From Rhodococcoides kyotonense (GTDB lineage Bacteria > Actinomycetota > Actinomycetes > Mycobacteriales > Mycobacteriaceae), in assembly GCF_900188125.1 (NCBI RefSeq), contig NZ_FZOW01000004.1, forward strand, positions 62,001-126,000: a DNA stretch of 64,000 nucleotides, given 5' to 3'. Positions within the stretch are counted from its first letter, which is position 1, and each line of letters begins with the position of its first letter. Below the pieces are notes generated by a model, which made no database searches, had not been told where the DNA came from, and was given only the letters and a program-made list of their open reading frames with translations. Positions 1 through 7,631 of the stretch are shown here, one piece after another. A program made the position numbers and the translations under genes.

Positions 1-400
1 CGACGTACGGGAAGGACACCTCGATCATGTTCTCCAGCACGGCGATATCGACGTCGGCGAGCTTGTTGACGTACAGACATCCGGCACCGGTCTTGTGCTT
101 GCCGAGCGCATCGAGCATCGCCTTCGACTCGGGTGCATACGTGAGTCCGTACAGCGCAAGAGATGCCTTGCGCGGGGAGAATCCGACGGCGAGAGCGTCG
201 CCTTCGCGTCCGGTGTCGTACTTGTAGTGGTACTCGCCGTATCCCACCATCGTCGGCCCCCACATCACCGCGGGCTCACCGGTGATCCGAGACATCATGT
301 CGTGCAACGTAAGTCCGTCCGCGCGGCGAACAGGATGCTCGACGGCTCGCAGCCACTCCGTTGCGTCGACATCCGTCGGCTTGGTCTTGTTCTCGCTCAT
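1..400 (-). CDS. DUF1801 domain protein (3' end beyond window)
   Basis: The reading frame begins at the ATG at 400 and runs off the left edge, so 133 codons are visible. The start MSENKTKPTDVDATEWL and the later segments MWGPTMVGYGEYHYKYDTG and LYGLTYAPES match the DUF1801 (YdhG-like) fold, a small family of unknown biochemical function. The ATG shares ATGA with the stop of the upstream zinc-finger gene, so the two are translationally coupled and this is the last visible gene of the four-gene signalling operon. The family assignment rests on remembered motifs; no function is claimed. Confidence 0.8.
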   Translation of the reverse strand, partial: MSENKTKPTDVDATEWLRAVEHPVRRADGLTLHDMMSRITGEPAVMWGPTMVGYGEYHYKYDTGREGDALAVGFSPRKASLALYGLTYAPESKAMLDALGKHKTGAGCLYVNKLADVDIAVLENMIEVSFPYV

Positions 401-750
401 CAGTTCAGGTATCGCTGCCAGTCGGCCGGCACCAGATCCGCCGGGCCCGGCGTCGACTGAGTGAGTGGATGATGTTGCGGCGGAGCAAGATCCGGTCCGT
501 CGTACATCGTTTCGTCGGCGTAGCTGTAGTACCAGTTCTCGCCCGGTTCGAAACTCCGAATGAACTGGTGGCCTGTGCTTTCGGCATGTTTGCTCGCATG
601 CTGAGACGGCGACGAGTCGCAGCACCCGATGTGTCCGCACTGCGCGCACCGGCGCAGATGGAACCACCAGCCGTCCGACGTCGTACACTCGGCGCACCCG
701 GGTCCGGACGGGGCCACCGCGGTGTCGATCCCCGGAATCGGTTCGCTCAT
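400..750 (-). CDS. UBP-type zinc finger protein
   Basis: A 116-residue protein that is almost entirely a zf-UBP (ubiquitin-hydrolase-type) zinc finger. Probable ligands are C19, C22, C35, C38 and C43 plus H51, H55 and H61, with the typical aromatic region GWWFHLRRCAQCGHIGC. In eukaryotes this fold binds free ubiquitin C-termini; bacteria lack ubiquitin, so the ligand here is unknown. Its start ATG overlaps the stop of the sensor kinase (ATGA at 747-750) and its stop overlaps the start of the DUF1801 gene, which places it inside the redox/cNMP signalling operon. Such small UBP proteins often accompany this kinase in actinobacteria as I recall, but the role is inferred only. Confidence 0.88.
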   Translation of the reverse strand: MSEPIPGIDTAVAPSGPGCAECTTSDGWWFHLRRCAQCGHIGCCDSSPSQHASKHAESTGHQFIRSFEPGENWYYSYADETMYDGPDLAPPQHHPLTQSTPGPADLVPADWQRYLN

Positions 751-2174
751 TGTTCCTCCTGTGTCGCAGGCTGTATCGGCAGCCTGACGATGAATCGAGT
801 ATCACCTGGAACGGACCGAACACTCAGATCACCCTGGTGTTTCTTGACGATGATTCTCCACGAGATGTCCAGTCCGAGGCCGGTTCCCTCCCCCACCGGT
901 TTTGTGGTGAAGAACGGCTCGAAGATGCGCGACGAAATATCGTCGGGCACACCGGGTCCGGTATCACAGATCTCGATCTGCACCTGGTCGTGGTCCCGAC
1001 GCGTGCGCACCGTCAGCGCGCCTTCACCGTCCATGGCCTGCACCGCGTTGTCGATCAGATTGGTCCAGACTTGGTTGAGCTCAGCCGCATACGCCGGGAT
1101 CGGCGGCACGGCGGCGTCGTAATCCTTGACCACCTCGACGTCACCGATCTTGCGCCCCAACATCACCAGCGTGCTGTCGAGGAGTTCTCGGACGTCGACG
1201 GTCTGGTACGGCGCCCGATCCATCTGCGAATACTGTTTGGCCGCACCGACGAGAGTGGAGACACGCGTCGTCGAATCGGCTATCTCGTTCATCAGGAGCT
1301 CGGTCTCGACGGTGTAGTTCAGCCACCGGATCGCGCCCTCGAGCATCGCCGGGTCGTCGACGGTCGAGTCCACTTTCTCGAGCCACGCGACGTCGAGGCC
1401 GGCCTGCACGAAGGTCGGGGCGAGATCCCACCCGCCCGCGATGTCGTGGTCGTCGAACCAGTCGCCCAGCTCGTCCTCCAAGTCCGACGCCTCCAGCGGT
1501 GTCAGCTTGGGCGCCTTCGCGACGAGTTCGACGGCTTCCTCCTGCAACCCGACGAGCGACGTCAACGATCCACGATCGAGCGACCCGTTGGCGATCATGC
1601 GCAGCTTCTGACGCATGTGCGCGACGCGGTCACGCAGGGCCGACGTCGCGCGGACAGCCGCGGCCGCAGGGTTGTTCAACTCGTGCGTCAGCCCCGCCGA
1701 CAGCGAGCCGAGCGCCAGCAGCCGTTCCCGCTGATCGATGATCTGCTTGGTGTTCAGCGTCCCGACGAACAACCCCTCCAGCAAGTGCAGCGCCATCGGA
1801 AACCATTCCTCGATGATTTCCGCGAAGCAGTCCGCATCCAGCACGAAGAACCGAGACGTCTCGGTCACCCGCATCGAACTCGGATACGTCTGCGGCACAC
1901 GCTCTCGCAGGTACGCCTGCCATGCCCCGGCGTACACACCGCGCTGCGACGTGCGACTGATGACGAGGTCTTCCCCGCTCGACAGTTTCGACAGCACGAG
2001 CGCACCCTCGATGAGCACGTAGAAACACGTCGCAGGCTCGCCCTCCGTGAACACCGGACCCGGCTCGATGATCTCGACATGCCCTTCGCGACACAGCTTG
2101 TCGAGTTGGTCGTCGTCCAGCTTCTCGAAGAGGAAGAGAGTCTTCAGCTCCTGAGGAGAACACGTCGGGTTCAT
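747..2174 (-). CDS. Cyclic-nucleotide-binding sensor histidine kinase
   Basis: A 475-residue soluble kinase. Residues about 10-130 form a CRP/FNR-type cNMP-binding beta-roll (GPVFTEGEPATCFYVLIEGAL), a linker follows, then an H-box around H164 (SLSAGLTHELNNPA) and a C-terminal HATPase_c domain with an N-box (NQVWTNLIDNAVQAM), DTGPGVP and GTGLGLDIS. No membrane segment is present, so the signal is cytosolic. The ATG at 2174 was chosen because it overlaps the stop of the upstream gene (ATGA) and begins exactly at the cNMP domain; the frame stays open upstream but codes nothing recognisable. The natural partner is the receiver domain encoded just upstream. Whether it binds cAMP, cGMP or another ligand cannot be read from sequence. 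Confidence 0.9.
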   Translation of the reverse strand: MNPTCSPQELKTLFLFEKLDDDQLDKLCREGHVEIIEPGPVFTEGEPATCFYVLIEGALVLSKLSSGEDLVISRTSQRGVYAGAWQAYLRERVPQTYPSSMRVTETSRFFVLDADCFAEIIEEWFPMALHLLEGLFVGTLNTKQIIDQRERLLALGSLSAGLTHELNNPAAAAVRATSALRDRVAHMRQKLRMIANGSLDRGSLTSLVGLQEEAVELVAKAPKLTPLEASDLEDELGDWFDDHDIAGGWDLAPTFVQAGLDVAWLEKVDSTVDDPAMLEGAIRWLNYTVETELLMNEIADSTTRVSTLVGAAKQYSQMDRAPYQTVDVRELLDSTLVMLGRKIGDVEVVKDYDAAVPPIPAYAAELNQVWTNLIDNAVQAMDGEGALTVRTRRDHDQVQIEICDTGPGVPDDISSRIFEPFFTTKPVGEGTGLGLDISWRIIVKKHQGDLSVRSVPGDTRFIVRLPIQPATQEEQ

Positions 2175-3826
2175 GGGTTCGCCAGGTATCTGTGCACGAG
2201 CATCACGGCCATCGCTCCTTCTCCTACCGCCGACGCGACGCGTTTCGCCGAGTCGGATCGCACGTCCCCGGCCGCGAAGACACCGGGCACGCTGGTTTCG
2301 AGATGGTGGGGCAGCCGATCCCGATCCCACCCACTCGGGCCTTTACCGTCGATCACCAGATCGGGTCCGGTGACGACGAACCCGTGCTCGTCGCGCACGA
2401 CGAACCCGTCGAGCCAGTCCGTGCGTGGGGCCGCCCCGATGAACAGGAACAGGTACTGCGCGGGAACGGTCTCTTCCGTGCCGGTCACGCGGTTGTGCAG
2501 CGTGATCGACTCCAGGTGCCCGTCGCCGCCGACACCGACGACCTCGGTGCACGCGCGGACCGTGATCGAAGGATTCTCCTCGATCTGCTTGATCAAGTAG
2601 TAGGACATCGACGCCTCGAGCGACTGCGCCCTGATGAGAATCGTCACCGATCGGGCCCCGCGTGCCAGGTACACCGCAGCCTGACCGGCAGAGTTCGCGC
2701 CGCCGACGATGTAGACGTCCTGCTCCTTGCACCCCGCTGCCTCGGTCATCGCCGAGCCGTAGAACACTCCGCGGCCGGTGAAGTTCTCGATGCCGGGAGT
2801 CGTCAACTGCCGATAAGCGACACCCGTCGACAGGATCACCGTCTGCGCGTCGATGCTCCGACCGTCCGCGAAACGCACCGTCCGCGCAGCACCGTTGGCT
2901 TCCAGTCCGACGACGTCCTGCGTCGTCACCACCTCCGCGCCGAACTTCAACGCCTGCCGACGCGCCCGCTCCGCGAGCTGAGCACCCGAGACACCGTCGG
3001 GGAATCCGAGGTAGTTCTCGATCCGCGAACTCTGCCCGGCCTGACCACCCGTCGCCGTGCGCTCGATGAGCGTCGTACGCAGTCCTTCCGAGGCGCCGTA
3101 CAACGCAGCACCCAATCCAGCTGGTCCACCGCCGATGACGACGAGGTCGTAGAACTCGTTCGACGGCGTCGTCGTCAAACCCAGATGATCTCCGAGCTCC
3201 GCATCTGTCGGTGCGCACAGCGCCGTACCGTCCGACGTCACGATCACCGGACACACCGTGTCGTCGACGCCCGCCGACGTGAGCAACCGAGCGCCCTCGG
3301 GCTCGTCGGCCATGTACCAGCGATACGGCAGCTGGTTACGGGCCAGGAATTCGCGAACCTCCGACGACCGCGCCGACCACCGATGGCCCACGATCCTCGT
3401 CTCCTCGACGGGCCTGTGATCGGACGACGCCCACGCCTCCAGCTGCGCGTCGAGCACCGGATAGAGCTTTTCCTCGGGAGGGTCCCAGGGTTTGAGCAAG
3501 TAGTAGTCGAGGTCGATGACGTTGATCGCCTCGATCGCGGCGTCCGTGTCGGCATAGGCCGTGAGCAGGACGCGTCGCGCATAGGGGTAGAGGTCCATCG
3601 CTTGCTCGAGGAACTCCATGCCGTTCATCTGAGGCATGCGGTAGTCGGCGAGGAGCACGGCGACGGGCTGGCCGCGCAACTTCAGTTCCTTCAGCGCATC
3701 GAGCGCTTGTGCACCGGATTCGGCGCGGATGATGCGGTAGTTCTCGCCGTAATGACGGCGCAGGTCGCGCGCGACGGATCGGGATACCCCCGGGTCGTCG
3801 TCCACGCTGAGAATTGCAGGCTTCAT
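2171..3826 (-). CDS. Response regulator fused to thioredoxin-reductase-like flavoprotein
   Basis: A 551-residue three-part protein. Residues 1-130 are a CheY-type receiver with the acidic cluster D9-D11, phosphoacceptor D61 (LLADYRMP) and the conserved lysine in YLLKPWD. About 135-220 is a glutaredoxin/thioredoxin-like segment without a CxxC. From about 230 follows a thioredoxin-reductase-type module with FAD site VIGGGPAGLGAALYGA, NADPH site IVGGANSAGQAAVYLA and FAD-closing motif FAAGDVRSDSAKRVASA. The redox-active CAxC pair of true TrxB is replaced (VFYGSAMTEAAG), so disulfide reductase activity is unlikely. The fusion suggests that phosphorylation and flavin or NAD(P)H redox state are coupled. 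First gene of the operon, with the kinase overlapping it by four bases. Confidence 0.9.
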   Translation of the reverse strand: MKPAILSVDDDPGVSRSVARDLRRHYGENYRIIRAESGAQALDALKELKLRGQPVAVLLADYRMPQMNGMEFLEQAMDLYPYARRVLLTAYADTDAAIEAINVIDLDYYLLKPWDPPEEKLYPVLDAQLEAWASSDHRPVEETRIVGHRWSARSSEVREFLARNQLPYRWYMADEPEGARLLTSAGVDDTVCPVIVTSDGTALCAPTDAELGDHLGLTTTPSNEFYDLVVIGGGPAGLGAALYGASEGLRTTLIERTATGGQAGQSSRIENYLGFPDGVSGAQLAERARRQALKFGAEVVTTQDVVGLEANGAARTVRFADGRSIDAQTVILSTGVAYRQLTTPGIENFTGRGVFYGSAMTEAAGCKEQDVYIVGGANSAGQAAVYLARGARSVTILIRAQSLEASMSYYLIKQIEENPSITVRACTEVVGVGGDGHLESITLHNRVTGTEETVPAQYLFLFIGAAPRTDWLDGFVVRDEHGFVVTGPDLVIDGKGPSGWDRDRLPHHLETSVPGVFAAGDVRSDSAKRVASAVGEGAMAVMLVHRYLANP

Positions 3827-3893
3827 GACCCTCCAGAACAGCCGGTTCAGTACTCACCGATTATGCCGTTCCGAGGAGGTCTGCGCCGAGGTC

Positions 3894-4049
3894 TTACACC
3901 AGCCCTCGCCTGACCATGTCGATCTCGCGCGGAGTCAGCAATCGCTCCAGCTTCTCACTCGGCCACGTACGGGGACTTCCGGTCAAACGCGCGGACTCCA
4001 GCAGCGGCACCTTGGCACTGCCGCGACGCAAGATCGAATGAAAGTTCAC
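3894..4049 (-). CDS. Possible small protein, 51 aa
   Basis: A GTG-started frame of 51 codons ending TAA, in the otherwise empty 370-base gap between divergent genes. It reads VNFHSILRRGSAKVPLLESA, then a basic C-terminus ending REIDMVRRGLV. A GGAG lies about nine bases before the GTG and codon use is GC3-biased like neighbouring genes. I do not recognise it. It could be a real small basic protein or chance; the rest of the gap (4050-4214) shows only presumed promoter DNA for the downstream plus-strand gene. Confidence 0.3.
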   Translation of the reverse strand: MNFHSILRRGSAKVPLLESARLTGSPRTWPSEKLERLLTPREIDMVRRGLV

Positions 4050-4214
4050 GATCGATCACTCCGAACAAATGTGAATTGGCCTGAATTTCTCGTTCGTTGT
4101 ATCGACCAGTCTTCACCTCGCGTTACCGAGACGCCCGTAGGCGCGCGGGGCGTGTTTCGACAGCGCACAGATTCGGGTACACCTCGCGCCACATCGATGG
4201 AACGGGGTCCAGAC

Positions 4215-5006
4215 GTGAACACGAGCAACGCGGCCGAACGCGTACAGAACAACACTGTCTTCGAGAAGGCCGCGCGGACAGGGCACTTCGTCAGCGGCCT
4301 GCTGCACATACTCATCGGCTACATCGCGATCCGACTCGCGTTCGGGCAGGGCGGCAACGCCGATCAATCCGGCGCGCTCGCGGAACTCGCCGACAAGCCG
4401 GGCGGATCCATTGCACTGTGGATCGCCGTCGTCGCGTTCGTCGCCCTCGCGTTGTGGCGGATCGTCGAGGCCATCGTCGGCAAGAAGTCGGACGCGGACG
4501 AAGGCAGCGCTCTCGACAGGCTGAAGGCCGCCTCGCTCGCGGTCGTCTACATCGCGTTCGCATGGTCCACGTTCGGCTTCGCCCGGGGAACCGGCAAATC
4601 CAGCGGGGAGCAGAACGCGTCGATGACCGCACGCTTGATGGAGAACGGCTTCGGCAAGTTCGTACTGATCGTCGTCGGGCTCGTCATCATCGGAGTCGGC
4701 GGCTACCACGTCTACAAGGGGATATCGAAGAACTTCCTCGACGACCTCGAAGGCCACACCGGCAAAGCCGTCGAACGTCTCGGGATCGCCGGGTACGCAG
4801 CCAAGGGAATCGCGCTGATCGGGGCCGGGGCGTTGGTCATCGTCGCGGTCTTCACCTCGGACCCCAGCAAGGCCACAGGCGTCGACGGTGCCGTCAAGAC
4901 TCTCGGATCGCAGCCTTTCGGGCAGGTCCTGTTGGTCCTCGCCGGCATCGGAATCGCGCTGTACGGGGTCTACGCATTCGTCCTGGCCAGGTACGCGCGG
5001 ATGTAG
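4215..5006 (+). CDS. DUF1206 integral membrane protein
   Basis: A 263-residue membrane protein built from three repeats of a two-helix unit, each with a G-x-A-(A/S)-(K/R)-G-like beginning: AARTGHFVSGLLHILIGYIA, LAVVYIAFAWSTFGFARG and GYAAKGIALIGAGALVIVA. This is the DUF1206 architecture (six transmembrane helices), of unknown function. The GTG at 4215 was preferred to the in-frame ATG at 4197 because a GGAACGGGG stretch lies at a usable distance before it. It stands alone, followed by a short perfect hairpin at 5040. Confidence 0.85.
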   Translation: MNTSNAAERVQNNTVFEKAARTGHFVSGLLHILIGYIAIRLAFGQGGNADQSGALAELADKPGGSIALWIAVVAFVALALWRIVEAIVGKKSDADEGSALDRLKAASLAVVYIAFAWSTFGFARGTGKSSGEQNASMTARLMENGFGKFVLIVVGLVIIGVGGYHVYKGISKNFLDDLEGHTGKAVERLGIAGYAAKGIALIGAGALVIVAVFTSDPSKATGVDGAVKTLGSQPFGQVLLVLAGIGIALYGVYAFVLARYARM

Positions 5007-5039
5007 CTGGGCGGGCAGGGCGTCCCACTGTCCTGTTGC

Positions 5040-5057
5040 CATCAGGAAAACCTGATG
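5040..5057. terminator. Short perfect hairpin after DUF1206 gene
   Basis: CATCAGG, loop AAAA, CCTGATG: a 7-bp perfect stem 34 bases after the DUF1206 stop. No T-tract follows, so it is at best a weak or I-shaped terminator. Confidence 0.35.
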
Positions 5058-5141
5058 AGCAGCGGACGACTGGTGCATCCTGCCCACGCAGGGTCGAAGT
5101 ATGTGTAACCATAGGTCGCACCAACCCTGATGGAGGAACGC

Positions 5142-5597
5142 GTGAGCAAGACCCTCGAAGCCAGCATCGACGTCGACGCCAGTCCGGAGAAGGTGTGGAC
5201 GATCGTCTCGGACCTGAAGCGCATGGGCGAGTGGAGCCCTCAGTGCAAGCTGATGAAGGTGTTCGGCGGCGAGGTTCGCAAGGGCACGACCACGCTGAAC
5301 GTCAATCGCAAGGGCGCGCTCGTCTGGCCTACTACAGCCAAGGTCGTCGACTTCGAGCCGAACAAGTCGATTGCCTTCCGAGTCAACGAGAACCGGACCA
5401 TCTGGTCGTACACGCTGACCCCGTCCGAGCGCGGCACGACCGTCGTCGAGAAGCGCGAAGCTCCGACCGGCACGAGCGCTGTGTCCACGTTCCTGGTCAA
5501 GAACGTGCTCGGCGGTATCGAGCAGTTCGACGTCGAGCTCGTCGACGGCATGAACAAGACGCTTCAGCGGATCAAGTCGGAGAGCGAAAGGCCGTAG
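5142..5597 (+). CDS. SRPBCC (START-like) family protein
   Basis: A 151-residue polyketide-cyclase/START-type protein (SKTLEASIDVDASPEKVWTI at the N-terminus, then GEWSPQC and a hydrophobic C-terminal helix). The fold makes a ligand cavity for hydrophobic molecules; members act as lipid or polyketide binding proteins or cyclases and the substrate cannot be predicted. The GTG at 5142 follows a GGAGG at 5133-5137 and is preferred over the ATG at 5130, which overlaps that ribosome-binding site. Monocistronic by spacing. Confidence 0.85.
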   Translation: MSKTLEASIDVDASPEKVWTIVSDLKRMGEWSPQCKLMKVFGGEVRKGTTTLNVNRKGALVWPTTAKVVDFEPNKSIAFRVNENRTIWSYTLTPSERGTTVVEKREAPTGTSAVSTFLVKNVLGGIEQFDVELVDGMNKTLQRIKSESERP

Positions 5598-5670
5598 CGA
5601 TGTTTGCGCGGTGAACTATCTGGGCAGTCCCCTCTAGCAATAGCAACGGCACAGAAAGAGGGGGCACCAC

Positions 5671-5940
5671 ATGCTTGGTCTAGGAATCATCGGCTGGATC
5701 ATCATCGGCGGACTCGCAGGCTGGATCGGCAGCAAGATCATGAAGACCGACGCCTCGATGGGCATCCTGTTGAACATCGTCGTCGGCATCATCGGCGGCT
5801 TGATCGGCGGCTGGCTGCTCAAGATATTCGGCGTCGACGTCAACGGCGGAGGACTGATCTTCAGTTTCCTCACCTGCCTGCTCGGCGCAGTGATTCTGCT
5901 CTTCATCGTCAAGGCCGTCACCGGCCGATCGAGGGTCTGA
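5671..5940 (+). CDS. GlsB/YeaQ/YmgE family stress membrane protein
   Basis: An 89-residue protein with three glycine-rich transmembrane helices (GIIGWIIIGGLAGWIGSKIM, then VVGIIGGLIGGWLLKIFG, then LLGAVILLFIVKAV), the transglycosylase-associated/GlsB pattern. Members are general-stress or envelope-stress membrane proteins of unknown mechanism. AGAGGG precedes the ATG. A strong bidirectional terminator hairpin follows at 5953. Confidence 0.9.
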   Translation: MLGLGIIGWIIIGGLAGWIGSKIMKTDASMGILLNIVVGIIGGLIGGWLLKIFGVDVNGGGLIFSFLTCLLGAVILLFIVKAVTGRSRV

Positions 5941-5952
5941 CCCACTACGCAC

Positions 5953-6010
5953 CCACAGCTGCCGGGGCATCTCACGTACTCTGTGAGGCCCCGGCAGCTG
6001 TGGTTTTGCC
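5953..6010 (+). terminator. Rho-independent terminator of GlsB-like gene
   Basis: A perfect 16-bp stem, CCACAGCTGCCGGGGC at 5953-5968 paired with its complement at 5988-6003, followed by TTTT. The 19-base loop itself contains CTCAC/GTGAG. It lies 12 bases after the stop and separates the stress gene from the psd operon. Confidence 0.85.
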
Positions 6011-6045
6011 GGGCCCTGCACGCCGTAGATCCCCCAAGGAGCGAA

Positions 6046-6762
6046 GTGGCACGCCGTCCCACCCCGATCGGTCAACCTCCACGTACCGGCGCAGCTCATT
6101 TCGTCGACCTCGTTCGCGAGACCGTTCCGCCCCTGCATCCCGCAGGTCTTCCGTTCGTCGCAGGTCCCCTTGCGGTCGCAGCACTGGGCCGCAAGCACAA
6201 GTGGATCCGACGCGCGGGCCTGACCGCCGCGGGTGCGTGCGCCACCTTCTTCCGGCATCCGAGCCGCGTCCCGCCGAACCGTCCGGGTGTCGTCGTCGCC
6301 CCGGCCGACGGCCTCGTCACGCTCGTCGACACGGCCGTCCCGCCCGCCGAGCTCGATCTGGGTTCGACGCCGGTACCCCGCGTCAGCATCTTCCTGTCGG
6401 TACTCGACGTGCACGTGCAGCGCGTGCCGGTGGGCGGTGAGGTCATCGAGGTCGTGCATCGCCGGGGCCAGTTCAAGTCCGCGGACTTGGCCGAGGCCAG
6501 CGAGGTCAACGAACGCAACAGCATGCACATCCGGACGCCGTCGGGTCACGACGTCGCCGTGGTGCAGATCGCCGGCCTGATCGCGCGTCGCATCGTCAAC
6601 AACGCGAAGGTCGGCGACACGCTCACCATCGGCGACACGTACGGGCTCATCAGGTTCGGATCGCGCCTCGACACGTACTTCCCCGCCGGCACCGAGTTGC
6701 TCGTCGAACGCGGCCAGCGCGCTGTCGGGGCAGAGACCGTGCTAGCCGAACTCCCCCGATAG
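6046..6762 (+). CDS. psd: Phosphatidylserine decarboxylase proenzyme
   Basis: A 238-residue proenzyme that decarboxylates phosphatidylserine to phosphatidylethanolamine at the membrane. It self-cleaves to give a pyruvoyl group; the cleavage motif is F204-G205-S206 ([12 protein letters not shown]), as in the short actinobacterial Psd group. The conserved segment [19 protein letters not shown] is present. The GTG at 6046 has AAGGAG five bases upstream; the earlier in-frame codons overlap the terminator hairpin and are not conserved-looking. The next gene, pssA, starts eight bases after the stop, so the two sequential pathway enzymes are co-transcribed. Confidence 0.95.
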   Translation: MARRPTPIGQPPRTGAAHFVDLVRETVPPLHPAGLPFVAGPLAVAALGRKHKWIRRAGLTAAGACATFFRHPSRVPPNRPGVVVAPADGLVTLVDTAVPPAELDLGSTPVPRVSIFLSVLDVHVQRVPVGGEVIEVVHRRGQFKSADLAEASEVNERNSMHIRTPSGHDVAVVQIAGLIARRIVNNAKVGDTLTIGDTYGLIRFGSRLDTYFPAGTELLVERGQRAVGAETVLAELPR

Positions 6763-6770
6763 TCGGTGCG

Positions 6771-7631
6771 ATGATCACCAGACGAGCACGTCCACCCGCT
6801 GCCGTTCGGCTTCTCCCTTCGGTCGTGACGATCCTCGCCTTGTGCGCCGGGTTGTCCGCGGTCAAATTCGCGCTCGACGGGGAACTCGGCGTGTCGATGG
6901 CCATGGTCGGTGCGGCCGCGATTCTCGACGCGCTCGACGGCCGTATCGCCCGACTGCTCGACGCCACGAGCAAGATCGGCGCCGAACTCGACTCGCTCGC
7001 CGACGCCATCTCGTTCGGAGTGGCGCCCGCGCTCGTGCTGTACGTGACACTTCTCGAAGGCAGCAGCGCAGGCTGGATCATCGCCCTCGTCTACGCCGTC
7101 GCGATGGTCCTGCGCCTCGCGCGCTTCAACACCCTGCTCGACGACGACAACACCCCCGCCTACGCCCGTGAATACTTCACCGGCGTACCTGCTCCCGCGG
7201 GCGCGCTGATCGTCCTGACACCCATCGCAGCGTTCCAGGAATGGGGCGACGGCTGGTGGGCGTCGTTCTACGTCGTCGTGGGTTGGACGCTGTTCACTGC
7301 GGGTCTCGCGGTCAGCCGTATCCCGACGCTGGCACTCAAGACCGTGTCCGTGCCGCCGCGTATGGCAGCGGCTCTGCTGATTCTCGTCGCGCTCGCCGCT
7401 GCCGCATTGATCACGTACCCGCTGGTCCTGCTGATGGTCCTGGTGCTCGTCTACCTGGTCCACATTCCGTTCGCCGTTCGCTCGCAGCGCTGGGTGGCCG
7501 CGCGTCCGTATGCCTGGGACGCGAAGCCGGCCGAACGCCGCGCCGAACGCCGGGCAGTTCGACGCGCACCCGGCAACGCGGGTCGATCCTCCGCCCGACT
7601 CGGCCTGCGCCGCCCCAAAGGCCCTCAGTGA
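6771..7631 (+). CDS. pssA: CDP-diacylglycerol-serine O-phosphatidyltransferase
   Basis: A 286-residue integral membrane enzyme making phosphatidylserine from CDP-diacylglycerol and serine, the substrate for Psd just upstream. The CDP-alcohol phosphotransferase signature D-G-x2-A-R-x8-G-x3-D-x3-D is complete: D56, G57, A60, R61, G70, D74, D78. Several hydrophobic helices follow; the C-terminal 40 residues are an Arg/Ala-rich cytosolic tail. The stop overlaps the GTG of the AAA+ gene (GTGA). Confidence 0.95.
   Translation: MITRRARPPAAVRLLPSVVTILALCAGLSAVKFALDGELGVSMAMVGAAAILDALDGRIARLLDATSKIGAELDSLADAISFGVAPALVLYVTLLEGSSAGWIIALVYAVAMVLRLARFNTLLDDDNTPAYAREYFTGVPAPAGALIVLTPIAAFQEWGDGWWASFYVVVGWTLFTAGLAVSRIPTLALKTVSVPPRMAAALLILVALAAAALITYPLVLLMVLVLVYLVHIPFAVRSQRWVAARPYAWDAKPAERRAERRAVRRAPGNAGRSSARLGLRRPKGPQ

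Noticed and set aside
2171..3826. Genuine thioredoxin reductase (trxB)
   Set aside because: The CAxC redox pair is absent and a receiver domain is fused at the N-terminus.
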